From contig NZ_BBLZ01000008.1 in NCBI RefSeq assembly GCF_000971195.1, forward strand, positions 161,747 to 225,746: a stretch of 64,000 nucleotides of DNA, given 5' to 3'. The position numbers and the translations under genes were made by a program. Below are positions 54,339 through 63,430 of this stretch, piece after piece. A model generated the notes under the pieces. It had not been told where the DNA came from. It was given only the letters and a program-made list of their open reading frames with translations, and searched no databases. Positions within the stretch are counted from its first letter, which is position 1. Each line of letters opens with the position of its first letter. This DNA comes from Demequina soli (GTDB taxonomy: Bacteria; Actinomycetota; Actinomycetes; Actinomycetales; Demequinaceae).

Positions 54339-55679
54339 GTGCTCACCCCCTATCGGGGCATCCTCGCCCTGCCCGGCGCCCGCGCGTTCACCGCGTGGGG
54401 CCTCGTCGCGCGCATCCAGATGGGTCTGACCGGCCTCGCGACGTTCCTGCTGGTGCAGATCGAGTACGGGCGGTACGAGACCGCGGGGCTCGTGGTCGCG
54501 GCGATCGCCGTGTCGTCGTCGATCGTGTCGCCGCAGGTGGGGCGGCTCGTCGACGCGTACGGCCAGTCGCGCGTGCTGCGGATCGGGTACGCGATCGCGA
54601 TCGTCGGGCGCGTCGCGCTCGTCGCGGCGGCGCTGACCCACCAGCCGCTGTGGGTGCTCCTGGTGCTCACCCCTCTGTTCGCGGCGGGCGGCACGCAGTC
54701 GACGCACACGCGCGCCCGGTGGACGCACATCGTCCCGGACAAGGACGCGCTCAACACCGCGTTCTCCCTCGAGTCGGCGCTCGAGGAGGTGCTGTTCGTG
54801 GCCGGCCCCGCGCTCGCCACGATCCTCGCGACCCAGGTCGCGTCCTGGCTGCCGTCCGCGATCGCCGTCGTGTCCCTCGCGATCGGCGGCTACGGCTTCC
54901 TCGCCCTCAGGGCCACCGAGCCCCCCGCCCGCCGCGCCGACGCACGCCGTCACCAGGCGGGACGCGAGGCCTCCACGGCGCTCGTGGTCGACGGCACCCT
55001 CGAGCGCATCGGCCTGCCGCCGAAGCCGCGCGCGCGGCGCCGCATCCGGGGCGCGCTGCGCGGCCACCTGCTCGTCACCACGCCCGCGCTCATCGTCACC
55101 ACCGTGATCTTCGGCACGCAGGGCGCGATGTTCGCCTCGGTCGACGCCGCGACCGTCGCGTTCGCCGAGGAGCTCGGCATGAAGGACCGCGCGGGTCTCG
55201 TGCTCGCCGTGTGGGCGGTCGGGTCGCTGGTCGGCGGGCTCGCGTACGGCTCGCGCGTGTGGTCGCGCACCCTCGCATCCCGCCTGCTGTGGGGCGTGTC
55301 GGTGACGGGCATCGGCGCGGTGTCGTTCGGCTTCGCGCCGAGCCTCGGCGTGCTCGCGGCGCTCATGTTCCTCACGGGCCTGGCGATCGCGCCGACGATG
55401 GCGGTGGGCGACGGCGTCACCCATGCCCTCGTGCCCCGGACGCGCCTCACCGAGGGCATGACGTGGACCCGCACCGGCATGGACATCGGCATCGCGGCGG
55501 GCGCATGGCTCGCCGGCGCCGTCATCGACCGTCACGGGTCCGCGGGCGGGTTCCTGGTCACCGCGTGCGCCGGCGTCGCGGGCGTGCTCATCGCCGTGGC
55601 CGCGTGGCGCTACCTGCGCGCCAAGCGGGCCTACGAGGAGACGATCACGCGCGACAAGGACGTGCTGGTCCCCGCCTGA
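54339..55679 (+). CDS. MFS transporter (paralogue of the gene at 35212)
   Basis: The 446-residue transporter has about 12 membrane segments and a charged central loop (about 190-225, ARRADARRHQAGREAST). Shared with the paralogue are PYRGILALPGARAF, TRARWTHIVPDKD, TAFSLESALEEVLFVAGPALAT and IAPTMAVGD. The extra central loop is absent from the other copy. GTG start at 54339; GAGG lies upstream. Substrate unknown. Confidence 0.85.
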   Translation: MLTPYRGILALPGARAFTAWGLVARIQMGLTGLATFLLVQIEYGRYETAGLVVAAIAVSSSIVSPQVGRLVDAYGQSRVLRIGYAIAIVGRVALVAAALTHQPLWVLLVLTPLFAAGGTQSTHTRARWTHIVPDKDALNTAFSLESALEEVLFVAGPALATILATQVASWLPSAIAVVSLAIGGYGFLALRATEPPARRADARRHQAGREASTALVVDGTLERIGLPPKPRARRRIRGALRGHLLVTTPALIVTTVIFGTQGAMFASVDAATVAFAEELGMKDRAGLVLAVWAVGSLVGGLAYGSRVWSRTLASRLLWGVSVTGIGAVSFGFAPSLGVLAALMFLTGLAIAPTMAVGDGVTHALVPRTRLTEGMTWTRTGMDIGIAAGAWLAGAVIDRHGSAGGFLVTACAGVAGVLIAVAAWRYLRAKRAYEETITRDKDVLVPA

Positions 55680-55695
55680 CCTCCATACTGGGCTG

Positions 55696-56202
55696 GTGAT
55701 CCGTGACGCCAACCCGGCCGCCGATGCGGCCCGCCTCGCCGACATCTACAACCACTACGTCGCCGTCGACACCGCGACCTTCGAGACCGACCCCGTGTCG
55801 GCCGACGAGATGTGGGCACGCATGGAGCGCCTCCAGGGGCGCGGCCTCCCGTACCTGGTCGCCGAGCGCGACGGTGTGGTGGTCGGGTACGCGTACGCGG
55901 GCCCGTACCGCGACCGCGCGGCGTACCGCCACACGCTCGAGGCCACGGTCTACCTCGACGCGTCGGTGCGACGCGGCGGCGTGGGGACGGAGCTGTACAC
56001 GGCGCTTCTCGCGCGGCTGCGTGGGCTGGAGGGCTCGGAGCATGCGCCGGTGCGCTCGGTGCTGGGCGTGATCGCGCTGCCACACCCGGGCTCGGTGGCG
56101 CTGCACGAGCGCTTCGGCTTCACCCACGTGGGCACGATCCGCGAGGCGGGCTACAAGCTCGACCGCTGGATCGACGTCGGGATCTGGCAGCTCACCCTCT
56201 GA
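55696..56202 (+). CDS. PAT/Bar-type GNAT acetyltransferase
   Basis: The 168-residue acetyltransferase of the phosphinothricin/methionine-sulfoximine type has IYNHYV near residue 17, the TATFETDPV substrate loop, AYAGPYRDRAAYRHTLEATVY and GFTHVGTIREAGYKLDRWIDV near the end. It probably acetylates an amino-acid analogue. The GTG has CATACT six bases upstream. The last 11 bases overlap the convergent AbiEi-like gene. Confidence 0.9.
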   Translation: MIRDANPAADAARLADIYNHYVAVDTATFETDPVSADEMWARMERLQGRGLPYLVAERDGVVVGYAYAGPYRDRAAYRHTLEATVYLDASVRRGGVGTELYTALLARLRGLEGSEHAPVRSVLGVIALPHPGSVALHERFGFTHVGTIREAGYKLDRWIDVGIWQLTL

Positions 56203-56995
56203 GCCAGTCCAGCCCGCCGCGCGTACGTGCCTCCAGGGGAGGTCGCAGGTACATCCACCTCTCGAACGCGGTGTGACGACGCTGACCGAGGGTAGCGGTG
56301 CGGATGTCGCTCACCCGGACGCCCGCCAGCAGGAGTGCCACGGCCCGATCCACGTTCTCGGGGGCGCCGCTTCGCGAGGGGCTGTGAAGAAGATCGAGCG
56401 CGGTCTGGACCCGGGTCGCGACGCGCGGCTCGCACAGCTCGCCACGCATCGTCTCCAGGACCGGGCCACCGGGGCCACGCGGCATCGCGCCCGGCAACCA
56501 CGTGCGGGCCAGCCCTTTGCGCTCGGCCCGCTGGTGGAACACGATCGTGATGCCGACGGGCGCCAGGCGCAGCGGTGCGACCTGGCGCGGGACCGTCACG
56601 TGCACCGCGCCGGCGGGGAGCGGTGCGGCTCCGTGGAGCGCGGCGGCGGACATCGCCGACACGTAGGGCACGATGCGACCGAAGCGCATCGCGGCCACGA
56701 GCCACGCGGCCTCGACCGGGTGGGGGCGCCAGTCGCTCGCCGCTCCGTCCGGCACGGCGAGATGCAGCCCACGGCCGATCGTCAGCACCCGGCCCTCCGC
56801 GCGCGCACGGCGCAGCCACGCCTGCGGCCATCGCACCCACCGCGCAAGCTCGGGTGTCCCGAACAGGGGGAAAGCCGCGGGCGCCGGCGTGCCAGCCGGT
56901 CGCCCGATCAGCCGTTCCCACGCATGAGCGCGCGCGAGCCTCACCGACACCGGCTCGGGCTCCACCCCGATCATCGGCCACGCCGGATTCACCAT
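56192..56995 (-). CDS. AbiEi-like antitoxin/regulator without its toxin
   Basis: The 267-residue basic protein has an N-terminal winged-helix-like LFGTPELARWVRWPQAWLRR (about 45-65), then GRGLHLAVPDG, then a larger domain with YVSAMSAAALHGAAPLP that resembles AbiEi antitoxins of type IV abortive-infection systems. No nucleotidyltransferase AbiEii follows. The ATG at 56995 is chosen because GGAGGG lies six bases upstream; an earlier ATG at 57001 abuts that site. A 22-bp element repeated in front of the divergent gene lies 73 bases upstream. Confidence 0.6.
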   Translation of the reverse strand: MVNPAWPMIGVEPEPVSVRLARAHAWERLIGRPAGTPAPAAFPLFGTPELARWVRWPQAWLRRARAEGRVLTIGRGLHLAVPDGAASDWRPHPVEAAWLVAAMRFGRIVPYVSAMSAAALHGAAPLPAGAVHVTVPRQVAPLRLAPVGITIVFHQRAERKGLARTWLPGAMPRGPGGPVLETMRGELCEPRVATRVQTALDLLHSPSRSGAPENVDRAVALLLAGVRVSDIRTATLGQRRHTAFERWMYLRPPLEARTRGGLDWLRG

Positions 56996-57067
56996 CGCCA
57001 TCCCTCCACGCCTCGACCGAGGCGGGGACTCCACCGCGATCCGCCGTGGATGGCTCCCCGTCACTCT

Positions 57068-57089
57068 CCGATTTCACGTGATTGCGAAC
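57068..57089 (-). repeat. 22-bp element, copy facing the AbiEi-like gene
   Basis: Read toward the AbiEi-like gene it begins GTTCGCAATC and ends CGTGAAATCGG. It matches the copy at 57316-57337 in 20 of 22 positions and continues as GAG after one mismatch. It ends 73 bases before the AbiEi-like start. Confidence 0.7.
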
Positions 57090-57315
57090 GCCCGGAGGGC
57101 GTTCTCCACAGGCGAGGGCGGTCCGGGCGTCCTTGTGATGAGCCACGAGGGACCTGGGGACATCGGCCCTAGGCGACAGAAGTGCGCACCGTGCGCTGGC
57201 ATCGTTCCTACTAGAGTGCGAACTACCCCGCCTCGGCCCGAAGGCCGGGAGCCTCCTCGAGCCAAGCGCTCGGGGCGCGGGCGAGCCGTGGCCACCCGGT
57301 CGTCGCGTGGGGGAC

Positions 57316-57337
57316 GTTCGCAAGCCCGTGAAATCGG
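57316..57337 (+). repeat. 22-bp element, copy facing the glyoxalase-fold gene
   Basis: It begins GTTCGCAAGC and ends CGTGAAATCGG, followed by CGAG, on the plus strand. It ends 77 bases before the glyoxalase-fold start and forms an inverted pair with 57068-57089, bounding a 270-bp segment. Confidence 0.7.
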
Positions 57338-57413
57338 CGAGCGGCGTGGCGCACACCATGGCGTGTGCTCCGGGGGTTGCGTGGCGCGCAGCGACGGGCG
57401 CAGGCTGGGGCGC

Positions 57414-57779
57414 ATGGGTGTGCTGAGCTGGTTCGAGATCCCCGCCTCCGACCTCGCCCGCGCGACCGCGTTCTACGAGGCCGTCCTGGGTGTGGCGCTC
57501 GTGCCGGAGGACATCGGGGATGGGATGCCCAAGTCGCTCATCCCCGACGGCGGCCGCATGGTCGGCTCCGTCGCGTTCGGAAGCGACTGGAAGCCGTCCG
57601 CCACCGGGCCGGTCCTCTACCTGGACGGCGGCGAGGACCTCCAGGAGATGCTGGACCGCGCGGTCGCGGCCGGCGGCACGGTGGTCGAGCCCAAGCAGCC
57701 CGTCGACGCCACCTCGGGCTTCTGGGCGCGCTTCCGCGACACGGAGGGCAACATCCTCGGGGTGCTGTCGCCGCGCTGA
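57414..57779 (+). CDS. VOC (glyoxalase/bleomycin-resistance fold) protein
   Basis: The 121-residue vicinal-oxygen-chelate protein has WFEIPASDLARATAFYEAVLG at the start and FRDTEGNILGVLSP at the end, the classic paired beta-alpha-beta modules. It resembles the PhnB/YdhR-like small VOC enzymes of unknown substrate. CAGGCT lies seven bases before the ATG. Confidence 0.85.
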   Translation: MGVLSWFEIPASDLARATAFYEAVLGVALVPEDIGDGMPKSLIPDGGRMVGSVAFGSDWKPSATGPVLYLDGGEDLQEMLDRAVAAGGTVVEPKQPVDATSGFWARFRDTEGNILGVLSPR

Positions 57780-57842
57780 CCCTGTTGCGCACAAGCGGCC
57801 TACCAGGCCACACTGGGCGCCGAGCCTTGAGGGGGGCCAGTG

Positions 57843-58256
57843 ATGAAGAGCGTGCTGAGGCGCAACGATGCCGGATTCTCGATGGTGGAGCTGCTGGTGG
57901 TGATCGCGATCATCGCGATCCTCGCGGCCGTGGCCATCCCGCTGTACCTGTCGCACTCGCACAAGGCGAACGACGCCGCCGCGCAGTCCGACGCGATGAA
58001 CCTCGGCGCGATGATCCGCTTCGCGTACGACGAGAGCGACACGGCCGTGACCGTGAGCACGGACGGCACCCACTACACGATCAACGGCAAGCCCGTGCTC
58101 GGGATGTCGCCCGGGGTCGAGCTCGTGACGTGGAAGGGTGGCGCGATCGACAACTGGTGCGTGCAGCTCAAGCACCCGAACGGCGACAAGGCGGTCGACC
58201 CGGGCGTGCGCTTCGACGCGAAGAACGGCTACGTGGAGAACGCCGCCTGCCCGTGA
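57843..58256 (+). CDS. Type IV prepilin-like protein
   Basis: The 137-residue protein has a class III signal peptide: DAGFSMVELLVVIAIIAILAAVAIP, cleaved between G11 and F12, with E5 of the mature protein present. A short beta C-terminus carries two cysteines (DNWCVQL and NAACP) that would close the usual D-loop. No pilus assembly genes (pilB, pilC, pilD) are near, so it must use machinery encoded elsewhere. ATG at 57843 has GAGGGGGG upstream; the overlapping GTG at 57840 is less likely. Confidence 0.88.
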   Translation: MKSVLRRNDAGFSMVELLVVIAIIAILAAVAIPLYLSHSHKANDAAAQSDAMNLGAMIRFAYDESDTAVTVSTDGTHYTINGKPVLGMSPGVELVTWKGGAIDNWCVQLKHPNGDKAVDPGVRFDAKNGYVENAACP

Positions 58257-58265
58257 GACGCATTC

Positions 58266-58300
58266 CGCCGGCCCGGCCCCACGAGGGGACCGGGCCGGCG
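58266..58300. terminator. Bidirectional terminator between the prepilin gene and metE
   Basis: An 11-bp perfect stem (CGCCGGCCCGG at 58266-58276 with 58290-58300) is extended by an inner CCCC/GGGG pairing across the loop, in the gap between convergent genes. Confidence 0.8.
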
Positions 58301-58310
58301 GGCGGGGGCG

Positions 58311-60635
58311 TTACGCGCGGACCGCGCGCGTGGCCGCCATCATGTGCTCGAGCGACGCGGTGGTCTCCGCGTACGCGCGGGTCTTGAGGCCGCAGTCGGG
58401 GTTGACCCAGAGCTGGCGCCCCGGGATCGACGCCTTGGCGAGCGACAGGAGCTCGGTGATCTCCTCGGTCGACGGCACGCGCGGCGAGTGGATGTCCCAC
58501 ACGCCCGGGCCGATCTGGCGCTCGTAGCCGTGGCCCTTGATCGCGGGCAGCACCTCCATGCGGGAGCGCGCCGCCTCGATCGAGGTGACGTCGGCGTTGA
58601 GGCCGTCGATCGCGTCGATGATCTCGCCGAACTCGGAGTAGCACAGGTGGGTGTGGACCTGCGTGTCGTCGAGCGCGCCCGCGGTCGCGAGGCGGAACGA
58701 GTTCACCGACCACTCGAGGTAGGCGGGCTGGTCGCGCTTCTTCAGCGGCAGCAGCTCGCGCAGCGCGGGCTCGTCGACCTGGATGATGCCGATGCCGGCC
58801 GCCTCGAGGTCGCGGACCTCGTCGCGGAGCGCGAGCGCCACCTGGTTGGCGGTCACCCCGAGCGGCTGGTCGTCGCGCACGAACGACCACGCGAGGATGG
58901 TCACCGGGCCCGTGAGCATGCCCTTCATCGGCTTCTCGGTGAGCGACTGCGCGTACGCGGTCCACGCCACCGTCATGGGAGCGGGGCGCGTGACGTCGCC
59001 CCACAGGATCGACGGCCGCACGCAGCGCGAGCCGTACGACTGCACCCAGCCGTTGACGGTCACGGAGAACCCATCGAGCAGCTCCGCGAAGTACTGGACC
59101 ATGTCGTTGCGCTCGGCCTCGCCGTGGACGAGCACGTCCAGGCCCAGCTCCTCCTGCAGCGTCACGACGCGCGCGATCTCGGCCTTCATGGCCTCCTCGT
59201 ACGCCGCATCGTCGATCTGACCCTTGGCCCACGCGGCGCGCGCCTTGCGGATGTCCTGCGTCTGCGGGAACGAGCCGATCGTGGTGGTCGCGAGCTCGGG
59301 CAGGCCGAAGCGGGCGTCCTGCGCGGCGGCGCGCACGGAGTACGCGGTGCGGTCGAGGTCCGCCGCGGTGACGGCGGCGAGCGCCTCGCGGACCTCGGCC
59401 TTGTTGGTGCCCGGGTGCGCCTTGCGCGAGGCGAGGGCGGCGCGGGTCGCGGCCAGCGCATCGGCCACCGCCTCCTCGCCCTGCGTGCGGGCCGTCGCGA
59501 GCGTGACGACCTCGCCGACCTTCTCGTCGGCGAACGCGAGCCAGTTGAGCAGCTCGGCGCCCAGGTGCTCCTCGCCCGCGAGGGTGTGGGGCACGTGGAG
59601 CAGCGACGTCGAGGTCGACACGGCGACGGTCGCGCCGAGCGCCTCGATCTCGGCCGCCTTGCGCAGCGCGGCGTCGAGGTCGGTGCGCCAGATGTTGTGG
59701 CCGTCGACCACTCCGGCGACCACGGTCACGCCCGACAGGTCGGCGCCGGAGGGCACGGTGCCGCGGACCAGGTCGACGCCGATCGCCTCGACGCCCGAGC
59801 CCGTGAGCACGGGGAGCGCGTCGTCGAGCGAGTTGTAGGGCGCGGCGACGAACAGCTGCGGGCGGTTCGCGAGCGCGGCGAGCGAGCCGTAGACCTTGGC
59901 GGCGTTGGCGAGGACCTCGTCGCGGGGGGCGTCGATGTCGGCGACCAGGATCGGCTCGTCGATCTGGACCCACGGCGCGCCCGCGGCAGCGAAGGCCTCG
60001 AGCAGGTTGCCGTAGACCTCGAGGACGTCCTCGAGGCGGTCGATGGGGCGGAAGCCCTCGGGCGCCTCGTCGCTCGGCTTGGACAGGTACAGGAACGTCA
60101 GCGGGCCCGTGATGACGGGGCGGGTGACGAAGCCGGCCTCCTTGGCCTCGACGAACTGGTCCACCCAGCGCGTGCTCGACAGCGCGAAGTGCGTCTCGGG
60201 GCCGATCTCGGGGACCAGGTAGTGGTAGTTCGAGTCGAACCACTTGGTCATCTCGAGCGGCGCCTTGTCGCCGACGCCGCGGGCGATCGTCGAGTAGCCG
60301 GCGAGGTCCACGGCGCCGTCGGCGTCGCGGAGGCCGGCGAAGCGCGTCGGGACGGCGCCGAGGGTGACGGCCGCGTCGAGGACGTGGTCGTAGAACGAGA
60401 AGTTGCTCGGGATCGAGGCGTCGTCCGCGCCGAGGCCGAGCTCGGCGAGCCGGGCGACGGTGGCGAGGCGGAGCTCCTTCGCGGCGGCCTCGAGCTCGGA
60501 GGCGCTCGTCGCGCCCTTCCAGAACGACTCGAGCGCCTTCTTCAGCTCACGCATTCGGCCGATGCGCGGGTAACCCAGGATGGTGCCACCGGGGAAGGCG
60601 TGCGCAGGGACGGAGACAGTGTTCTGCTCAGACAT
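58311..60635 (-). CDS. metE: Cobalamin-independent methionine synthase
   Basis: The 774-residue enzyme transfers methyl from 5-methyl-THF polyglutamate to homocysteine. The N-terminal [18 protein letters not shown], the zinc ligands in HTHLCYSEF and the final NPDCGLKTR cysteine are all present. The ATG at 60635 has ATGAGGAATC upstream. metF, which supplies the methyl donor, is 1.2 kb away on the same strand. Confidence 0.97.
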   Translation of the reverse strand: MSEQNTVSVPAHAFPGGTILGYPRIGRMRELKKALESFWKGATSASELEAAAKELRLATVARLAELGLGADDASIPSNFSFYDHVLDAAVTLGAVPTRFAGLRDADGAVDLAGYSTIARGVGDKAPLEMTKWFDSNYHYLVPEIGPETHFALSSTRWVDQFVEAKEAGFVTRPVITGPLTFLYLSKPSDEAPEGFRPIDRLEDVLEVYGNLLEAFAAAGAPWVQIDEPILVADIDAPRDEVLANAAKVYGSLAALANRPQLFVAAPYNSLDDALPVLTGSGVEAIGVDLVRGTVPSGADLSGVTVVAGVVDGHNIWRTDLDAALRKAAEIEALGATVAVSTSTSLLHVPHTLAGEEHLGAELLNWLAFADEKVGEVVTLATARTQGEEAVADALAATRAALASRKAHPGTNKAEVREALAAVTAADLDRTAYSVRAAAQDARFGLPELATTTIGSFPQTQDIRKARAAWAKGQIDDAAYEEAMKAEIARVVTLQEELGLDVLVHGEAERNDMVQYFAELLDGFSVTVNGWVQSYGSRCVRPSILWGDVTRPAPMTVAWTAYAQSLTEKPMKGMLTGPVTILAWSFVRDDQPLGVTANQVALALRDEVRDLEAAGIGIIQVDEPALRELLPLKKRDQPAYLEWSVNSFRLATAGALDDTQVHTHLCYSEFGEIIDAIDGLNADVTSIEAARSRMEVLPAIKGHGYERQIGPGVWDIHSPRVPSTEEITELLSLAKASIPGRQLWVNPDCGLKTRAYAETTASLEHMMAATRAVRA

Positions 60636-60749
60636 GATTCCTCATGGAGGTTGTTGCGCGGCGGGCTCGCCATTGCGCTTGGTCGATGCGGATCGCACCG
60701 AGTTGCGCAGACAGAGTATCCGGAGAGCGGACCTTTCGCCAGAGGTCAA

Positions 60750-60764
60750 GTCCATTTTCTGGAC
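60750..60764. promoter_or_regulatory. Small inverted and direct repeat upstream of metE
   Basis: GTCCA (60750-60754) and TGGAC (60760-60764) flank TTTTC, and CAAGTC occurs at 60747-60752 and 60764-60769. It lies 115 bases before the metE start in an otherwise featureless leader region and could be a regulator site. No B12 riboswitch motifs are seen. Confidence 0.35.
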
Positions 60765-60796
60765 AAGTCGTCCCAGTCCGTGGACGCCGGGGGCGG

Positions 60797-61279
60797 CTAC
60801 GCGTCGCGCATCTCGACGACCGCGATGACCGCCCCGGTCCGGCTGACGCGCTCCCCGTGCCCGCAGATCTCCATGCCGAGCCCCTGGTAGAGGGCGATGT
60901 TCCCCTCCTCCGCCGCACGCACGGTGCAGGTGAGGCCCGCGAGGCCCGCGGCGCGCGCATCGTCCCGCAGCGCGCGCACGAGGGCGCCGGCGAGGCCCCT
61001 GCCGCGCAGCCCCGGCTCGACCCCGAGGCGCCCGAAGTACCGCAGCCCCGCGTCGGTGGGCTGATGCTTCGCGACGGCCACGACGGCCCCGTCGACGCGC
61101 ACGACGGCGAGCCGGATCCCCTGGGCCAGCTCCGCGCGGAGCGTCTCAGGCGTCTCGAGCATCACGCCCGCGGTCTCGCCCTTCGCGGTGTACTCGTCGA
61201 AGGCACGGTGCATGACGGCCATCGCCTCGTCGGCGACCTCCGGCCCCGCGTCGAGTTCGATCGCGAGGGTGTCGGTCAC
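60797..61279 (-). CDS. GNAT acetyltransferase
   Basis: The 160-residue acetyltransferase has the acetyl-CoA loop GLRGRGLAGALV near residue 90 and ALYQGLGMEICG near the end. The GTG start overlaps the stop of the OsmC-like gene by four bases, so the pair is co-translated. Substrate unknown. Confidence 0.85.
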   Translation of the reverse strand: MTDTLAIELDAGPEVADEAMAVMHRAFDEYTAKGETAGVMLETPETLRAELAQGIRLAVVRVDGAVVAVAKHQPTDAGLRYFGRLGVEPGLRGRGLAGALVRALRDDARAAGLAGLTCTVRAAEEGNIALYQGLGMEICGHGERVSRTGAVIAVVEMRDA

Positions 61280-61719
61280 GCCGTGACGGCGTCGGCGCCG
61301 GCCTCGACGAGGGCGACGGGGACGCCGGCCTCGACGGTGCGCGACACGGTGCAGGACCTCTCGTGCGAGGAGCGCAGCGCGGCGGCGATGCGCTTGCGGG
61401 CGGCGTCGCCCTCGGCGCCCTCGGGGAACGCGAGGTCGAACAGGACCTGGATGTTCTCGAGGATGTTCGCGCCGTCCTCGGTGACGTAGTCGGCCGAGGC
61501 GGTGACGTCGAAGCGCTCGGGCTCGGAGCGGCGCGACGTCATGACGTCGACGTCGATCGACGAGCAGCCGGCGATCGCCGCGAGCAGGAGCTCGACGGGG
61601 CTGAGCAGCCCCTCGCCGCGGCCGAAGCGCAGCTGGTCGCCCTTGGCGTTGGTGGCGATGTAGACGCCCTCCGACTCACGGCCGAGGGTCACGGTGCGGG
61701 ACGAGATCTCACGGGTCAT
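61276..61719 (-). CDS. OsmC/Ohr-like redox protein
   Basis: The 147-residue OsmC-fold protein has a beta N-terminus, LLSPVELLLAAIAGCSSIDV with the first catalytic cysteine (GCSS), and SHERSCTVSRTV with the second. That is the thiol-peroxidase pair that detoxifies organic hydroperoxides. ATG at 61719 has GACCAT six bases upstream. Confidence 0.9.
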   Translation of the reverse strand: MTREISSRTVTLGRESEGVYIATNAKGDQLRFGRGEGLLSPVELLLAAIAGCSSIDVDVMTSRRSEPERFDVTASADYVTEDGANILENIQVLFDLAFPEGAEGDAARKRIAAALRSSHERSCTVSRTVEAGVPVALVEAGADAVTA

Positions 61720-61806
61720 GCGTCGATGGTCGCACGTCCGCGGGGGCACCCGGTCATGCAGACCGGCCCGGCGGGCGCGACGGGCGCGGGACGATGCGGC
61801 GCGGCC

Positions 61807-62703
61807 TCAGTCGCGCACGAGCCGCATCGCGTCGACCAGCTCGAGCGCCGCGCGGTGCTGGTTGAACGTGATGACGTGGATGCCGGGCGCGCCCGCGTCG
61901 AGGAGCGCACGCGACAGGCGCGCGGCGTGGCGCACGCCGGCGGCACGCGCCGCGTCGGCGTCGCCGGCGCGCTCGGCGGCCTCGAGCTCGGCGAACAGGT
62001 CGTCGGGCGTGCGCACCCCGGTGAGCTCCTCGGCGCGCACGGCGCGGCGCACGCTCACGAGCGGCATGACCTCGGGGATGACGGGGATGGTCACGCCCTG
62101 CGCGGCGGCGTCCGCCACGAGCGCGACGTACTGGTCGACGCCGTAGAACACCTGGGTGATCGCGAAGTCGGCGCCCGCGTCGCGCTTGGCGCGCAGCACG
62201 TCGATGCCGGTCTGGCGGAACCGCTCGATCGCGTGCTGCGCCGGGAAGGCCGTGACCGCGACGCTGAGGTCGCCGACGCCGTGGGCGTGGGCGACCTGGC
62301 GCAGCAGCGTGACGAGCTCGGACGCGTAGAGCAGGCCGTCGGGGTGCGGGCGCCAGTCGGTCTGGCCCTGCGGCGGGTCGCCGCGCAGCGCGAGGAAGTC
62401 GCGCACGCCGTCGGCGAGGTACGCCTCGATGACCTCGATGAGCTCGGCGCGCGACTGGTCGACGCACGTGAGGTGCGCGAGCGGCGGGATGGTGTGCTGC
62501 ACCGCGAGCCGGTGGACCACGCCCCGCGACGTGCCGCGCGTGGTGCCCGAGGCGCCGTACGTGATCGACATGAAGTCCGGGCCGGTGGCCGCGAGGCGGT
62601 CCATCGTCTCCTGGAGGGTCGACTCGGCGGCGGGGGTGCGCGGCGGGAACAGCTCGTACGACAGGGTCGGACGGCCGGCGGCGAGGAGGTCACGGATGGT
62701 CAT
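61807..62703 (-). CDS. metF: Methylenetetrahydrofolate reductase
   Basis: The 298-residue flavoprotein TIM barrel has SYELFPPRTPAAE with the catalytic-region Glu, SITYGASGTTRG, LALRGDPP and ITQVFYGVDQY, all diagnostic for MetF. It makes 5-methyl-THF used by MetE nearby. ATG at 62703; a TATCGT box lies nine bases upstream. Confidence 0.95.
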   Translation of the reverse strand: MTIRDLLAAGRPTLSYELFPPRTPAAESTLQETMDRLAATGPDFMSITYGASGTTRGTSRGVVHRLAVQHTIPPLAHLTCVDQSRAELIEVIEAYLADGVRDFLALRGDPPQGQTDWRPHPDGLLYASELVTLLRQVAHAHGVGDLSVAVTAFPAQHAIERFRQTGIDVLRAKRDAGADFAITQVFYGVDQYVALVADAAAQGVTIPVIPEVMPLVSVRRAVRAEELTGVRTPDDLFAELEAAERAGDADAARAAGVRHAARLSRALLDAGAPGIHVITFNQHRAALELVDAMRLVRD

Positions 62704-62835
62704 GGCGCGCTCACGATACCCGGCGCCGCGGCGCCCGGCCAGAGCGGATGTCCCCGACCCCCGGCGCGGACGGATCTGTCCCCAGATGCCGCAAACCGGG
62801 CCCCGGCGGTCGGACCGCGGCGTCAGACTGGTCCC

Positions 62836-63405
62836 ATGATCACCGAGACGAACGACCTCGTCCGCTGCTTCGGCGCGGGCGACCCGCTGTACGAGCGCTA
62901 CCACGACGAGGAGTGGGGCCTGCCGGTCCACGGCGACGCCGCGCTGCTCGAGCGGATCGTGCTGGAGGGCGCCCAGTCGGGGCTCGCGTGGATCACCATC
63001 CTGCGCAAGCGCGAGGGCTACCGGCAGGCGTTCGCGGGCTTCGAGCCCGAGGCGATCGCGGCGTTCCGGGACGCCGACGTCGAGCGGCTCATGGACGACG
63101 CGGGCATCGTGCGGAACCGCCGCAAGATCGAGTCCGCGATCGTCAACGCGCGCGCGACGGTCGCGCTGCAGGAGGCGGGCGGGAGCCTCGACGCCCTGTT
63201 CTGGTCGCACGCGCCCGAGCCACGCCCGGCCGCGCCGGCCGCGTGGTCGGAGGTGCCCACCTCGACGCCCGAGTCCGTCGCCCTCGCGAAGGACCTCAAG
63301 AAGGCCGGCTTCGTGTTCGTCGGGCCGACCACCATGTACGCGGCGATGCAGGCGTGCGGCCTGGTAGACGACCACATCGCGGGATGCGTGGCCGCGCGCG
63401 GCTAG
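62836..63405 (+). CDS. tag: DNA-3-methyladenine glycosylase I
   Basis: The 189-residue base-excision repair enzyme has RCFGAGDPLYERYHDEEWG with the first zinc cysteine and histidine, LEGAQSGLAWITIL, and the final HIAGC with the remaining ligands. It removes 3-methyladenine from alkylated DNA. CAGACT lies six bases before the ATG. Confidence 0.95.
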   Translation: MITETNDLVRCFGAGDPLYERYHDEEWGLPVHGDAALLERIVLEGAQSGLAWITILRKREGYRQAFAGFEPEAIAAFRDADVERLMDDAGIVRNRRKIESAIVNARATVALQEAGGSLDALFWSHAPEPRPAAPAAWSEVPTSTPESVALAKDLKKAGFVFVGPTTMYAAMQACGLVDDHIAGCVAARG

Positions 63406-63430
63406 GTCGCTCGCCGGGCCTGGGCCCGCT

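Larger units (their letters stand above)
57002..57413. other. 412-bp non-coding divergent region
   Basis: No gene is supported here: the open frames are shadows without start signals. It holds two inverted copies of a 22-bp element (57068-57089 and 57316-57337), a triloop hairpin with perfect 8-bp arms (GAACGCCC, 57086-57093 and 57097-57104), a DnaA-box-like TTCTCCACA at 57102-57110 and the CAGGCT box (57401-57406) serving the gene at 57414. Confidence 0.6.

Noticed and set aside
60636..60796. A cobalamin or SAM riboswitch before metE
   Set aside because: No B12-box (GCCACTG-like) or SAM-I core motifs are present in the 161-base gap.
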